From assembly GCA_019794795.1 (NCBI GenBank), contig JAIMFC010000012.1, positions 1 to 43,670 on the forward strand: 43,670 nucleotides of DNA. The letters run 5' to 3'. This document shows positions 33,951 through 43,558 of the stretch, one piece after another; the first letter of the stretch is position 1, and the number at the start of each line of letters is the position of its first letter. Under the pieces are notes generated by a model. The model ran no database searches. It had not been told where the DNA came from and saw nothing but the letters and a program-made list of their open reading frames with translations. Source of the stretch: Streptococcus gallolyticus. GTDB taxonomy: Bacteria > Bacillota > Bacilli > Lactobacillales > Streptococcaceae. The translations under genes and the position numbers were made by a program.

Positions 33951-35170
33951 TGTATTCCTATAAAGTGGGCATTCCTGCCCAAGAACACGATGACTTTGTC
34001 AAAGCACATCCACAGATTAATCTCCTCCAAAGCAGCTCATGGGCACACATTAAGGATGCCTGGGGCAATGAACGGATTGGCTTCTACAAGGAAAATACCC
34101 TTGTTGCTGTCGCTTCGATTTTGATTCAGCCTCTACCACTTGGTTTGACCATGATTTACATCCCTCGAGGCCCCATCATGGACTATCTTGATAAGGAATT
34201 GGTTACCTTTGTCATGTCTTCCTTGAAAAAAGTTGCCAAAAGCAAGCGAGCTGTCTTTATCAAATTTGACCCGTCCATTTATTTCCAACAACATCTAGTG
34301 GAACAAGAAGTTGCTGATAACGAAGAGGCTCAAACTGTCATTGCTAACCTCGAAGAAGCTGACTGTAAATGGGTCGGACGTACAGAAGACATTTCTGAGA
34401 CCATTCAGCCTCGCTTCCAAGCTAACATTTATGCTAAGGATTTTGTGCCTGAAGCGATTCCTAAAAAAGTGCGTCAGCTGATGCGAATCGCTGAAAATAA
34501 GGGAGCTGTCATTGAAATTGGTCATCTGAACCTAGTAGAAGAATTTGCTGGTCTCATGAAAAAAACCGAAGCACGTAAGAGTATCCATCTTCGTAACCAA
34601 GATTATTATGAAAAGCTATTATCTACTTACGGTGATGATGCCTATATCACCATGGCACGCCTAGATGTAGCTGCCCGCTACCAAAAACAAGAGGCAGAAT
34701 TACAGAAACAAGAAGAGCTGAAAGCGACCTTTACCGGAAATACTCGTGAAACCAAGGTCAAGGCTACTTTGAAAGAAATCGAGCGCTTGTCCGCAGAGCT
34801 AGACTTCCTCAAATACTACTTGGATCAAGGGAAAAATGTGGTTCCTCTTGCAGCTACCCTGTCTCTTAATTTCGGAACTTCTTCTGAAAATATCTACGCA
34901 GGTATGGATGACGACTTCAAACACTACCAGCCTGCTCTCGCTACTTGGTACAAAACAGCTCTCCACGCCTTTGAACATATGGGGATTAGCCAGCAAAACA
35001 TGGGCGGTATTGAGAACAAATTAGACGGCGGTCTCTACAACTTTAAGTCCAAATTTAACCCCATGATTGAAGAATTTATTGGCGAATTCAACCTGCCGGT
35101 CAGCCCACTTTATGGTCTCTTCAATCTCGCTTACACCATCCGTAAAAAACGGAGGAACAAACAATCATGA
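33950..35170 (+). CDS. murM: FemAB-family aminoacyltransferase, MurM-like
   Basis: This 406-residue FemX/FemAB protein starts MYSYKVGIPAQEHDDFVK at ATG 33950 (TAATG overlap). It has two GNAT-like subdomains (SSWAHIKDAWGNERIGFY; IPRGPIMDY) and, near residues 240-290, a charged coiled-coil arm (YQKQEAELQKQEEL). The last part, GGLYNFKSKFNPMIEEFIGEF, is typical of the family. MurM adds the first Ala or Ser from aminoacyl-tRNA to the lysine of lipid II; branched muropeptides affect beta-lactam resistance. The MurM label follows gene order with the next gene. Confidence 0.82.
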   Translation: MYSYKVGIPAQEHDDFVKAHPQINLLQSSSWAHIKDAWGNERIGFYKENTLVAVASILIQPLPLGLTMIYIPRGPIMDYLDKELVTFVMSSLKKVAKSKRAVFIKFDPSIYFQQHLVEQEVADNEEAQTVIANLEEADCKWVGRTEDISETIQPRFQANIYAKDFVPEAIPKKVRQLMRIAENKGAVIEIGHLNLVEEFAGLMKKTEARKSIHLRNQDYYEKLLSTYGDDAYITMARLDVAARYQKQEAELQKQEELKATFTGNTRETKVKATLKEIERLSAELDFLKYYLDQGKNVVPLAATLSLNFGTSSENIYAGMDDDFKHYQPALATWYKTALHAFEHMGISQQNMGGIENKLDGGLYNFKSKFNPMIEEFIGEFNLPVSPLYGLFNLAYTIRKKRRNKQS

Positions 35171-36402
35171 CCCTTGCTCTCCTCAGTCTTGAAGAATACC
35201 AAGACCATGCCAAAACTGTTACTGAGCGTTCCTTCCTCCAAACAGAGGAAATGGCGACGCTCTTGACAAAACGTGGAATGAAGACCCAATTTGTCGGGCT
35301 CAAAAAAGAGGGACAAGTTGTCGTATCTGGCATTCTATATAGTTTACCGATGACGGGAGGGCTTCATATGGAAATGAATTCCGGTCCCGTCTCAACTGAT
35401 CAATCTTATCTTGCTGAATTTTACAAAGACTTGCAACTCTATGCTAAGGAAAATGGTGCCCTACAGCTAATTGTTAAGCCCTACGATACCTATCAGACCT
35501 TTGACAGCGACGGTCAGGCTACTTCAGAAGAACAAAAACACTTAATGACTGACCTAACAGGGATTGGGTATCAGTTTGATGGTCTGCAAACGGGATATCC
35601 TGGAGGCGAACCTGACTGGCATTATGTCAAGGATTTAAGCAACCTTACCCAAGATAACTTCCCTAACTCCTTGAGTAAAAAAGGGAAGGTGTTGCTCAAA
35701 AAAGCCAATACCTTTGGTATCAAAGTTCGACCACTTGCTAGAGAAGAACTAGACCAGTTCAAAGCTATTACTTCTGCTACTTCTGAACGCCGAGAATATG
35801 CCGATAAATCTCTCGAATACTACCAAGATTTCTATGATGCATTTGGAGATAAGGCGCAGTTCCTTTTGGCAAGTATTAATTTCCAAGACTATCTTGCCAA
35901 TCTCAATCAGCAAGAAGCAAAATTACAAAAAAAACTGGCAGCTATTCATTCTTTCTTAGAGCAACAGCCAAATTCCAAGAAAAAACAAAATGAAGCACGT
36001 GAGATTTCCAGCCAAATCGCAACCTTTGAAACCCGTAAAGAAGAAGCACAAGAACTGCTAAACACTTACGGCCAAGAAGATGTAGCATTAGCTGTTAGTC
36101 TCTTTGTCTACAGCCAACATGAGTTGGTCTATCTCTTTAGCGGTTCTTTAACAGAATTTAACAAATTCTACGCACCGGTTATCCTGCAAGAAGCTGCTAT
36201 CCGTGAGGCTATTAGACGAGGCATTTCTTTCTATTCTTTCTTAGGTATTACCGGAATCTTCGATGGTAGCGATGGAGTTCTCCGCTTCAAGCAAAATTTC
36301 AACGGATATATCGTCCGAAAAATGGGAACCTTCCGCTATTACCCACAGCCAGCCAAAGTCAAGGTCATTCAATTCATCAAAAAAGTTCTCAGAAGACAGT
36401 AA
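35167..36402 (+). CDS. murN: FemAB-family aminoacyltransferase, MurN-like
   Basis: This 411-residue FemAB protein overlaps murM by ATGA. It has the paired acyltransferase subdomains and a lysine/glutamine-rich coiled coil (about residues 240-295; QQEAKLQKKLAAIHSFLE). The end FLGITGIFDGSDGVLRFKQNFNGYIVRKMG is the family signature. MurN adds the second residue (Ala) of the stem-peptide branch after MurM. The pair was probably formed by duplication. A terminator follows directly. Confidence 0.82.
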   Translation: MTLALLSLEEYQDHAKTVTERSFLQTEEMATLLTKRGMKTQFVGLKKEGQVVVSGILYSLPMTGGLHMEMNSGPVSTDQSYLAEFYKDLQLYAKENGALQLIVKPYDTYQTFDSDGQATSEEQKHLMTDLTGIGYQFDGLQTGYPGGEPDWHYVKDLSNLTQDNFPNSLSKKGKVLLKKANTFGIKVRPLAREELDQFKAITSATSERREYADKSLEYYQDFYDAFGDKAQFLLASINFQDYLANLNQQEAKLQKKLAAIHSFLEQQPNSKKKQNEAREISSQIATFETRKEEAQELLNTYGQEDVALAVSLFVYSQHELVYLFSGSLTEFNKFYAPVILQEAAIREAIRRGISFYSFLGITGIFDGSDGVLRFKQNFNGYIVRKMGTFRYYPQPAKVKVIQFIKKVLRRQ

Positions 36403-36434
36403 AAACTAGGGTCACTTCAAACCCTAGTTTTTTT
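36401..36434. terminator. Bidirectional terminator between murN and the Bsp-repeat gene
   Basis: Arms AAAAACTAGGGT (36401-36412) and ACCCTAGTTTTTTT (36421-36434) around an 8-base loop, between convergent genes. Confidence 0.9.
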
Positions 36435-39400
36435 AATTTGTAAATCTGCCTGAATAATCAATATTCAAATCAAAATAAGAACGTCCGTTAAGAAGAGATG
36501 CAACCGAAGTAAACTGCCATGCTGCTGCTCCTGCATAGAGAGACATTTCTCTTGCTTGGTCAGCTGACATCCCCTTGTAGTAAGGATAATGTGCAACCCA
36601 GAAATTACTCATCCCAAACTTAGCTGTTGTAATCGGTCCTGTAACATTAACCTCATTTCTATCCAACCAGCTAGCTCCTGCATAATGTACTAGGTTAGAA
36701 TAGCCCAATCGCTTCATCTCGGACTCCCAGATTTCCATATTGGTATTGACATTGTTTCGCGATTTCGCTTCCTCAATATCATTGACCATAACTGTTTCTC
36801 TTGATAGTCCCAACTCTTTCGCGGCTTGCACAAAATATTGCGCTTCTTCTCTAGCAGATTTGGCATCTGTGAAGTGTGAGTAATGGTAAACTGATACCTT
36901 GAGGCCAACAGCTTGCGCATTTTTTATCTGACCCGCGGCATACGGGTTTCGGTAACTTGTTCCTTCGGTCAATTTCACGACCACACCGGACACACCTTGC
37001 TGCATTAATTTTCTATAGTCATCGGTTGATAAGGCACCGTTATGACTACTTACATCAATAAAAGATTTCCCTGCTTTCTTGATATAGTTAACCGTTGTAG
37101 CTGTTTTAGCGACACCATATCGTTTACCTTGACTGGTAATGTAAACATGTGCATTGACCAAACCTTGTTCATATTTGTGGTTCACCAAACGCACTGTAAT
37201 ACGGTAAGTACCATCTGTCCGACGCTCTGCTGGATACCAAACAATATCATTCTGACCATTGGCATCCGTCCAAACAGGAATTTCCACCTTGTCAATTCCT
37301 GCGGGTGCAAAAATATTTTTCACAACTACATCAAAGGTACCATAGGAATTATCCACATTGATAATAGCAGCTATTGCTGTCGGTGCGGTTGACTTGATCG
37401 CAACATTAACCTTTGTATTTGCTACCCCGAATCTCTTCCCATCCGACTGCTGCAAATACACGTGGGCGTGGTAGATACCCGTATCATATTTGTGGTCACT
37501 GGCTGAGACCGTCGCCTTGAAGCTACCATCACCTTGCTTGATAGCTGTATACCACTTGATATCATCCTGTCCATTGACCTCTGACCAGACTGGAACTTGA
37601 ACTGTAGATAAATGACCAGGAACCCAAGCATTGGTCACTACTACATCAAACGTCCCATTGGCAGAGTTGTTATTTTTAATGCTGACAGTAGCTGAGGGCT
37701 TAGCTGCAGGCAAATCAATTTTGGTCGTCGCAATACCCTGTAGACTTCCATCGTTGTATTTGTAGTAAAGGTGAGCATGGTAGAGCCCAATTTCATTCTT
37801 ATGGTCTTTTTTGTTAATCGTCACCTTATAAGTGCCATTCCCTTGTCTGGTGGCTGTATACCATTTTAGGTCATCTTGGTTATTAACTTCCGTCCAAACT
37901 GGAATTCGAACCGCCTGAATGGTCGAACGTCCATAGACTTCAGAAACAATTAAGTCAAAAGTACCCGTTTTTTCATTGAGATTCGCAACAGAAAGTTTCC
38001 CACCAACTGGTAAATTCAAATGAGTTGTCGTTGAAGCAATGCCGTTCTTCGTCTTGTCCACAAAATTGTAGTAAAGATGAACATGGTAGAGCCCGATCTC
38101 ATTTTTATGGTCTTTCTTATTAACTGTCACCTTATAAGTACCATTTGCCTGCTTGATTGCCGTATACCACTTCAGGTCATCCTGATTATTGGCATCCGTC
38201 CAGACTGGCACTTGAATACTTGAAATAGCCTTTGGTGAAACAATATCTGAAATGACAATATCAAAACTTCCTTGCTTTTCATTGACATTAGTAATACTTA
38301 GTTTTCCTTGCGGCTTGTTTTGCAGAGTTGTTGTCGTTGAAGCAATTCCTTTTTTACTTCCATCTGTCAATTTGTAATAGAGATGCGCATGGTATTTTCC
38401 TAGACCATTTTTATGGTCTTTTTTGTTGATTGTCACCTTGTAGGTCCCATCCGCTTGTCTCATAGCCGTATACCATTTAAGATCGTCTTGGTCAAATTCA
38501 TCTGTCCAAACTGGAACTTGAACAGCTTGGATATTAGAGCCTACAATATTTGACACAATAACATCAAAAGTCCCCAAACGATCATTCATATTTTGAATGG
38601 AGAGAGTCCCAGAATAGCCATTTGGAGCAGGTAGGGTGAAACTCGTGTTAGCAATACCTTGGTGTTTGCCATTCGTATACTGATAGTATAAATGAGCATG
38701 ATAGAGCCCAATTTCATTCTTGTGATCTTTTTTCCGAACCGTTACTTTGTAGCTACCATCAGCTTGCTTAACAGCCGTATACCACTTAATATCATCTTGC
38801 CCATTCGTATCTGTCCAAACGGGAACCTGTACGGTCTGAATGGTTGTAGCTCCCACGATATTGCTGATGACAATATCAAAGGTTCCAGCTACTGTGTTAA
38901 CGTTTTTGATGTTGATCGTCCCAGTCACTTTAGGTCCAGCTGCTCCATAACCAGGTCCCAGTACAATCTTAGTTGCGGGAGCTGCTGTTGTAACAGTCGT
39001 TTGGGCTTTTTCAGCCTGCTCAGCTGTCGAACTTGGTGCTGGTTTAGCAGCACTTGCAGACGTTGAAGGACTTGTTGACGCTGGTTCCTGTTTGCTTGGT
39101 GTAACAACTTCTGATTCAGATTTTGTATCTGTTTCAAGAGCTTTATCTACTTCATCTTTCCAAATAAATTGATAATCTTGAAATAGAAATTGCTTTCCAT
39201 CTTCAGTAAGGACTTCTACTTGAAGGAAAATGGTTTCTGTTTCACCAGCCATTACCAATCCTTCTCCTGTTACAAAAGCCTGATAGTGACCTTCTTCATC
39301 CTTTACAAAATTAATCTCTTGCGTCTTGCTTTGGATAGAATTAGTCCATAATGTTGCCTTAACCTGATTGGCAGTTACGGTCAAGTCAGACAAGGTAATT

Positions 39401-39579
39401 TTTGCCTTGTCTCTCTCCAATTCAACAGCAAGTTCTCCACTTACATTGTCATCCGTCTTAGCCTTCGTATGTGTTGGATCAGCTAAAATCTGATCAGCCA
39501 ACACCTGTTCTCCACTCGCTTGGATTGCCCCAATGGCAACCGTCATAGCTCCTACATATATAAGAGACTTATATTTCAT
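36433..39579 (-). CDS. Secreted Bsp-repeat protein with GH25 muramidase domain
   Basis: This 1048-residue protein has an N-terminal signal peptide (about 1-29) and a beta-rich domain (about 45-145). A Ser/Thr/Ala/Pro linker (about 155-205) leads to six tandem GBS-Bsp-like repeats of about 103 residues (218-835), each with VPVWT..N.QDD.KWYTA and HKNEIGLYHAHLY. The C-terminal GH25 lysozyme domain (836-1048) has FIDVSSHNG with Asp842 and NDIEE with Asp934/Glu936. GH25 enzymes cut the MurNAc-GlcNAc bond. Bsp proteins of streptococci affect cell shape and chaining. No LPXTG anchor is seen, so it is probably released or held by wall binding of the repeats. ATG 39579 follows AGGAG. Confidence 0.88.
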   Translation of the reverse strand: MKYKSLIYVGAMTVAIGAIQASGEQVLADQILADPTHTKAKTDDNVSGELAVELERDKAKITLSDLTVTANQVKATLWTNSIQSKTQEINFVKDEEGHYQAFVTGEGLVMAGETETIFLQVEVLTEDGKQFLFQDYQFIWKDEVDKALETDTKSESEVVTPSKQEPASTSPSTSASAAKPAPSSTAEQAEKAQTTVTTAAPATKIVLGPGYGAAGPKVTGTINIKNVNTVAGTFDIVISNIVGATTIQTVQVPVWTDTNGQDDIKWYTAVKQADGSYKVTVRKKDHKNEIGLYHAHLYYQYTNGKHQGIANTSFTLPAPNGYSGTLSIQNMNDRLGTFDVIVSNIVGSNIQAVQVPVWTDEFDQDDLKWYTAMRQADGTYKVTINKKDHKNGLGKYHAHLYYKLTDGSKKGIASTTTTLQNKPQGKLSITNVNEKQGSFDIVISDIVSPKAISSIQVPVWTDANNQDDLKWYTAIKQANGTYKVTVNKKDHKNEIGLYHVHLYYNFVDKTKNGIASTTTHLNLPVGGKLSVANLNEKTGTFDLIVSEVYGRSTIQAVRIPVWTEVNNQDDLKWYTATRQGNGTYKVTINKKDHKNEIGLYHAHLYYKYNDGSLQGIATTKIDLPAAKPSATVSIKNNNSANGTFDVVVTNAWVPGHLSTVQVPVWSEVNGQDDIKWYTAIKQGDGSFKATVSASDHKYDTGIYHAHVYLQQSDGKRFGVANTKVNVAIKSTAPTAIAAIINVDNSYGTFDVVVKNIFAPAGIDKVEIPVWTDANGQNDIVWYPAERRTDGTYRITVRLVNHKYEQGLVNAHVYITSQGKRYGVAKTATTVNYIKKAGKSFIDVSSHNGALSTDDYRKLMQQGVSGVVVKLTEGTSYRNPYAAGQIKNAQAVGLKVSVYHYSHFTDAKSAREEAQYFVQAAKELGLSRETVMVNDIEEAKSRNNVNTNMEIWESEMKRLGYSNLVHYAGASWLDRNEVNVTGPITTAKFGMSNFWVAHYPYYKGMSADQAREMSLYAGAAAWQFTSVASLLNGRSYFDLNIDYSGRFTN

Positions 39580-39596
39580 TGTTTCTCCTGTTATGT

Positions 39597-39635
39597 GACA
39601 AAGAACCTCTAACTAAGAGTTAGAAGTTCTTTGTC
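39597..39635 (-). promoter_or_regulatory. Long stem-loop between tpiA and the Bsp-repeat gene
   Basis: An 18-bp stem (39597-39614 with 39618-39635, 3-base loop) is complete on the minus-strand RNA, with one G-U pair. No T tract follows, so it is not a standard terminator. It lies between the tpiA stop and the AGGAG of the Bsp-repeat gene. It may mark an RNA processing or stabilising site or partly terminate tpiA. Confidence 0.6.
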
Positions 39636-39653
39636 GGTTTGTATCTATTCAGT

Positions 39654-40448
<795 letters not shown>

Positions 40449-40523
40449 TCACAAAATAATCCAGAATTCTAGGTATTTTATTCCCTATAGAAAATTGACA
40501 TCATTCTGTAATATAAAGAAAAA

Positions 40524-40545
40524 CTCGCCACCTAAAGGTAGCGAG
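40524..40545 (-). terminator. Terminator of tuf
   Basis: On the minus strand CTCGCTACC and GGTGGCGAG pair (one U-G) around a 4-base loop and are followed by TTTTTC, about 50 bases past the tuf stop. Confidence 0.88.
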
Positions 40546-40596
40546 CCAATTATAAGTTGTCTGACTTTAATTGTTATTTCTGGGAACTCAATCGAA

Positions 40597-41793
40597 TTAA
40601 GCTTCGATTTCTGTAACCATACCTGAACCAACAGTACGTCCACCTTCACGGATAGAGAAAGTAGTACCTTGTTCAACGGCGATTGGGTGGATCAATTCAA
40701 CGTCGATAGTTACGTTATCTCCAGGCATTACCATTTCAGTACCTTCTGGCAATTTGATTGAACCAGTTACGTCAGTTGTACGGAAGTAGAACTGTGGACG
40801 GTAGTTGTCGAAGAATGGAGTATGACGTCCACCTTCTTCTTTAGAAAGGATGTAAACTTCACCTTTGAATTTAGTGTGTGGGTTGATTGAACCTGGTTTA
40901 GAGATAACTTGACCACGTTCGATTTCGTCACGTTGTACACCACGAAGAAGCACACCAACGTTATCGCCGGCAAGACCTTCGTCAAGTTGTTTACGGAACA
41001 TTTCAACACCTGTAACAACTGCTTTATGTTTTTCTTCTTTGATACCAACGATTTCGATTTCGTCGTTGACACGAACAGTACCACGGTCGATACGTCCAGA
41101 AGCAACTGTACCACGACCAGTGATTGAGAATACATCTTCGACTGGCAACAAGAGTGGTTTGTCAGTGTCGCGTTCTGGTTCTGGAATGTACTCATCAACA
41201 GTGTTCATCAAGTCCATGATGATATCTTCGTATGCTGAGTCACCTTCCAAAGCTTTAAGAGCTGAACCTTGGATAACTGGAAGATCGTCACCTGGGAAGT
41301 CGTATTCTGACAAGAGGTCACGGATTTCCATTTCAACCAATTCAAGCAATTCTTCATCGTCAACCAAGTCAACTTTGTTCATGAAGACGATAAGGTGTTT
41401 AACACCAACCTGACGTGAAAGAAGGATGTGCTCACGAGTTTGTGGCATTGGTCCATCAGTTGAAGCAACTACGAGGATCGCACCGTCCATTTGGGCAGCA
41501 CCAGTGATCATGTTTTTAACGTAGTCCGCGTGTCCTGGAGCGTCGATGTGAGCATAGTGACGTTTTTCAGTTTCATACTCAACGTGTGCAGTATTGATAG
41601 TGATACCGCGTTCGCGTTCTTCAGGAGCAGCGTCGATAGACGCATAGTCTTTAGGTTGGTTAACTGATGAAGGCAAGCGACGTGCCAATACAGTTGTGAT
41701 AGCTGCTGTCAAAGTAGTTTTACCGTGGTCAACGTGTCCAATTGTACCAATGTTAACGTGTGGTTTACTACGATCGTATTTTTCTTTTGCCAT
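40597..41793 (-). CDS. tuf: Elongation factor Tu
   Basis: This 398-residue GTPase delivers aminoacyl-tRNA to the ribosome. G1 is [11 protein letters not shown]2 contains RGITI, G3 DAPGH, G4 NKVD, and domains 2 and 3 are complete to [13 protein letters not shown] 41793 begins [19 protein letters not shown] lies about 11 bases upstream. A longer in-frame TTG start would coincide with that site. Codon use is strongly biased, as expected for a highly expressed gene. Confidence 0.98.
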   Translation of the reverse strand: MAKEKYDRSKPHVNIGTIGHVDHGKTTLTAAITTVLARRLPSSVNQPKDYASIDAAPEERERGITINTAHVEYETEKRHYAHIDAPGHADYVKNMITGAAQMDGAILVVASTDGPMPQTREHILLSRQVGVKHLIVFMNKVDLVDDEELLELVEMEIRDLLSEYDFPGDDLPVIQGSALKALEGDSAYEDIIMDLMNTVDEYIPEPERDTDKPLLLPVEDVFSITGRGTVASGRIDRGTVRVNDEIEIVGIKEEKHKAVVTGVEMFRKQLDEGLAGDNVGVLLRGVQRDEIERGQVISKPGSINPHTKFKGEVYILSKEEGGRHTPFFDNYRPQFYFRTTDVTGSIKLPEGTEMVMPGDNVTIDVELIHPIAVEQGTTFSIREGGRTVGSGMVTEIEA

Positions 41794-41865
41794 TTTGGTA
41801 AAAGCCTCCAATAAAATATATTTTATAGTTAGACAGTAGGCAATACAGACTAACTTTACCTTACC

Positions 41866-41893
41866 ATTCTATCAAATTACAGAGAAATTGCAA
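41866..41893 (-). promoter_or_regulatory. Promoter of tuf
   Basis: On the minus strand TTGCAA (41893-41888), 16 bases ending TGA, TAGAAT (41871-41866). The leader is about 65 bases. Confidence 0.75.
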
Positions 41894-41917
41894 GTGTTTT
41901 ACCTATTTTTCCACAGA

Positions 41918-42994
41918 TTATTCATTTTCCAAGCCGTTTTCCAAGTGGTAATATGGCTGATTAGGAATGCTGGCTCCAATGCTGGAAGCATAAATCCAAG
42001 ACTGATTTTCCAGCTTGGCAAAGTCCTCGGATTTACCTGTTAAAATGATCCCTGCAAATTCTAGTTTGTCCAACTCTTCTTTCTTAGATAAGTCCAAGTT
42101 ACCAAACTTTTTCAAGTAGACTTTGATGTCATCTTGTGTTTTGAACCCATTATAGGTGCTACTTCTGTCTGACTCCATGTATTTTTTGAGATTAGCCAAG
42201 AACCCATCCACATCTTTCATTTCAGAAAGACGTTTATCTAATTTTTCACCCTCTTTTAATTTAGCAACAGCTTCTTCTGCTTCTTTCTTGTGAACAAATT
42301 CTTTTCGCGTCAAGTTTTCTGGACTTGTGCCATAGAGATTACTTGGTTCCCACCAAGAAGGGTCGCCTTTGGAATAGGTTCCAATCCAGTACCAATTGGT
42401 CTTGAGATTCTTAGGAATCATGGTTTGGAGTTCTTTTAAGCTATATGGTTTGTCAAAGGTAATCGCCACTTCCACCAACTGATTTTTCATATCCTTAGTG
42501 TATTTAATTTCATTGGTTGGTTCACTGGACTTTCCTCCTTGAGTGCCTGGTTGACCAGCAGTAAGTTTGACGTTATAAAAGTGTGAAACTTTCTGGTTGT
42601 TCTCTATATTGATGGTTGCGCCAGCCTCTGTTTGCTTTCCTGTTGTTGATTCAAAAAGTTTTCCCCATCTGATACTTAGGATATTAAAATCTGTCTTGTA
42701 TTCGCCATAATCGACTGGGATTCCATAAATATCTTTTGCTTGTCGTCCTTTGATACCACCGTTGAACATATCGCCTCCATTGGCAGACCAAGTATAGGCT
42801 TTGATATTTGGAAAGGCAACACTTTCAACTAATTCAACTTCGTGAACTACTTTCCAGGCTTGATTACTAATGACTTTTCCTGTAATCATGCGAGCACCGA
42901 TGTAAAGTCCACTAATGGCTAGAACTGACAAACTGACGGTCATCCAGCGATTTCTTCTTTTTCTTTTCTTCGTGACAAATTCAAATGTTTCCAT
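41918..42994 (-). CDS. Membrane-bound sigma-factor regulator
   Basis: This 358-residue protein has a basic N-terminus (KKRKRRNR) and one membrane helix (about residues 18-36). The large outer part matches the Sigma_reg_N/Sigma_reg_C architecture: VVHEVELVESVAFPNIKAYTW early on, and ELQTMIPKNLKTNWYWIGTYSKG with EFAGIILTGK-like LEFAGIILTGKS in the C-terminal half. It overlaps the sigma-factor gene by 14 bases, so it is very likely its anti-sigma or sensor partner. The signal it senses is unknown. No terminator is clear before tuf. Confidence 0.8.
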   Translation of the reverse strand: METFEFVTKKRKRRNRWMTVSLSVLAISGLYIGARMITGKVISNQAWKVVHEVELVESVAFPNIKAYTWSANGGDMFNGGIKGRQAKDIYGIPVDYGEYKTDFNILSIRWGKLFESTTGKQTEAGATINIENNQKVSHFYNVKLTAGQPGTQGGKSSEPTNEIKYTKDMKNQLVEVAITFDKPYSLKELQTMIPKNLKTNWYWIGTYSKGDPSWWEPSNLYGTSPENLTRKEFVHKKEAEEAVAKLKEGEKLDKRLSEMKDVDGFLANLKKYMESDRSSTYNGFKTQDDIKVYLKKFGNLDLSKKEELDKLEFAGIILTGKSEDFAKLENQSWIYASSIGASIPNQPYYHLENGLENE

Positions 42995-43478
42995 CTTTGT
43001 AACCTGCTTTCTTTAGATTCATTTTGAGGGCTTTCCTTCCTCGCATCAGATCAATCTTGACCTTGCTGTGAGAAATACCTAAAATAGTTGCTATTTCCTT
43101 GGTTGAAAAACCTTGAAAATAGTAGAGTTCTAGAACGGTATGATAGGTTTGTTTTAACTTTTTCAACTCTTCCCAAAGCCAGTCATAGTCATCCCTATCA
43201 AAGCTAACTACATCTTCTGGTTTGAAAAATTCCTTGCGTAAGATTTCTTGATAGCGTTTATCTCGCCGGTACTTATCAATATAGCGTCGAAGGGAAACAC
43301 GATACATCCATGCACGCAATTTATTGGCTGGAAGAAGGAATTCAGCCTCCAAAAGCCGGAGAAGGACATCTTGTACCACATCTTCTGCATCACCCTTTGC
43401 AGCACCTGAAGAAATCAGATAGCGGGTAATCTCCTTCGCCCAATCAATCAGTTGGCGCTCATATTGGTCCAATTTCAT
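42981..43478 (-). CDS. ECF-like sigma-70 family RNA polymerase sigma factor
   Basis: ATG 43478 follows GGGAGGAT; the longer frame from 43514 would start inside the promoter. The 165-residue product has sigma region 2 (GDAEDVVQDVLLRLLEAE, then LRAWMYRVSLRRYIDKYRRD) and region 4 (YHTVLELYYFQGFSTKEIATILGISHSKVKIDLMRGRKALK), with no region 3. Such two-domain factors direct RNA polymerase to stress regulons. It is followed by a membrane regulator whose gene overlaps it. An ECF-style promoter lies just upstream, suggesting autoregulation. Confidence 0.88.
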   Translation of the reverse strand: MKLDQYERQLIDWAKEITRYLISSGAAKGDAEDVVQDVLLRLLEAEFLLPANKLRAWMYRVSLRRYIDKYRRDKRYQEILRKEFFKPEDVVSFDRDDYDWLWEELKKLKQTYHTVLELYYFQGFSTKEIATILGISHSKVKIDLMRGRKALKMNLKKAGYKDGNI

Positions 43479-43503
43479 ATATCCTCCCTTCTTCACATAT
43501 ATA

Positions 43504-43529
43504 ACGAACAACACTTGACTGCGGTTACA
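43504..43529 (-). promoter_or_regulatory. ECF-style autoregulatory promoter of the sigma-factor gene
   Basis: On the minus strand TGTAAC (43529-43524), 17 bases, CGT-TAT (43506 leftward). This fits the AAC-N16/17-CGT pattern of ECF promoters. No good sigma-A -35/-10 pair with proper spacing is seen. Confidence 0.6.
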
Positions 43530-43558
43530 ACTAGTTTACTCATTTTTCGCAAAAAATC

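Noticed and set aside
36433..39579. Tandem repeats in this gene as a CRISPR array
   Set aside because: The repeats are about 310 bases long, in frame and encode Bsp protein domains.
40767..41413. Long open frames antisense or out of frame to tuf
   Set aside because: They are shadows of a highly biased gene; no ribosome site or recognisable protein.
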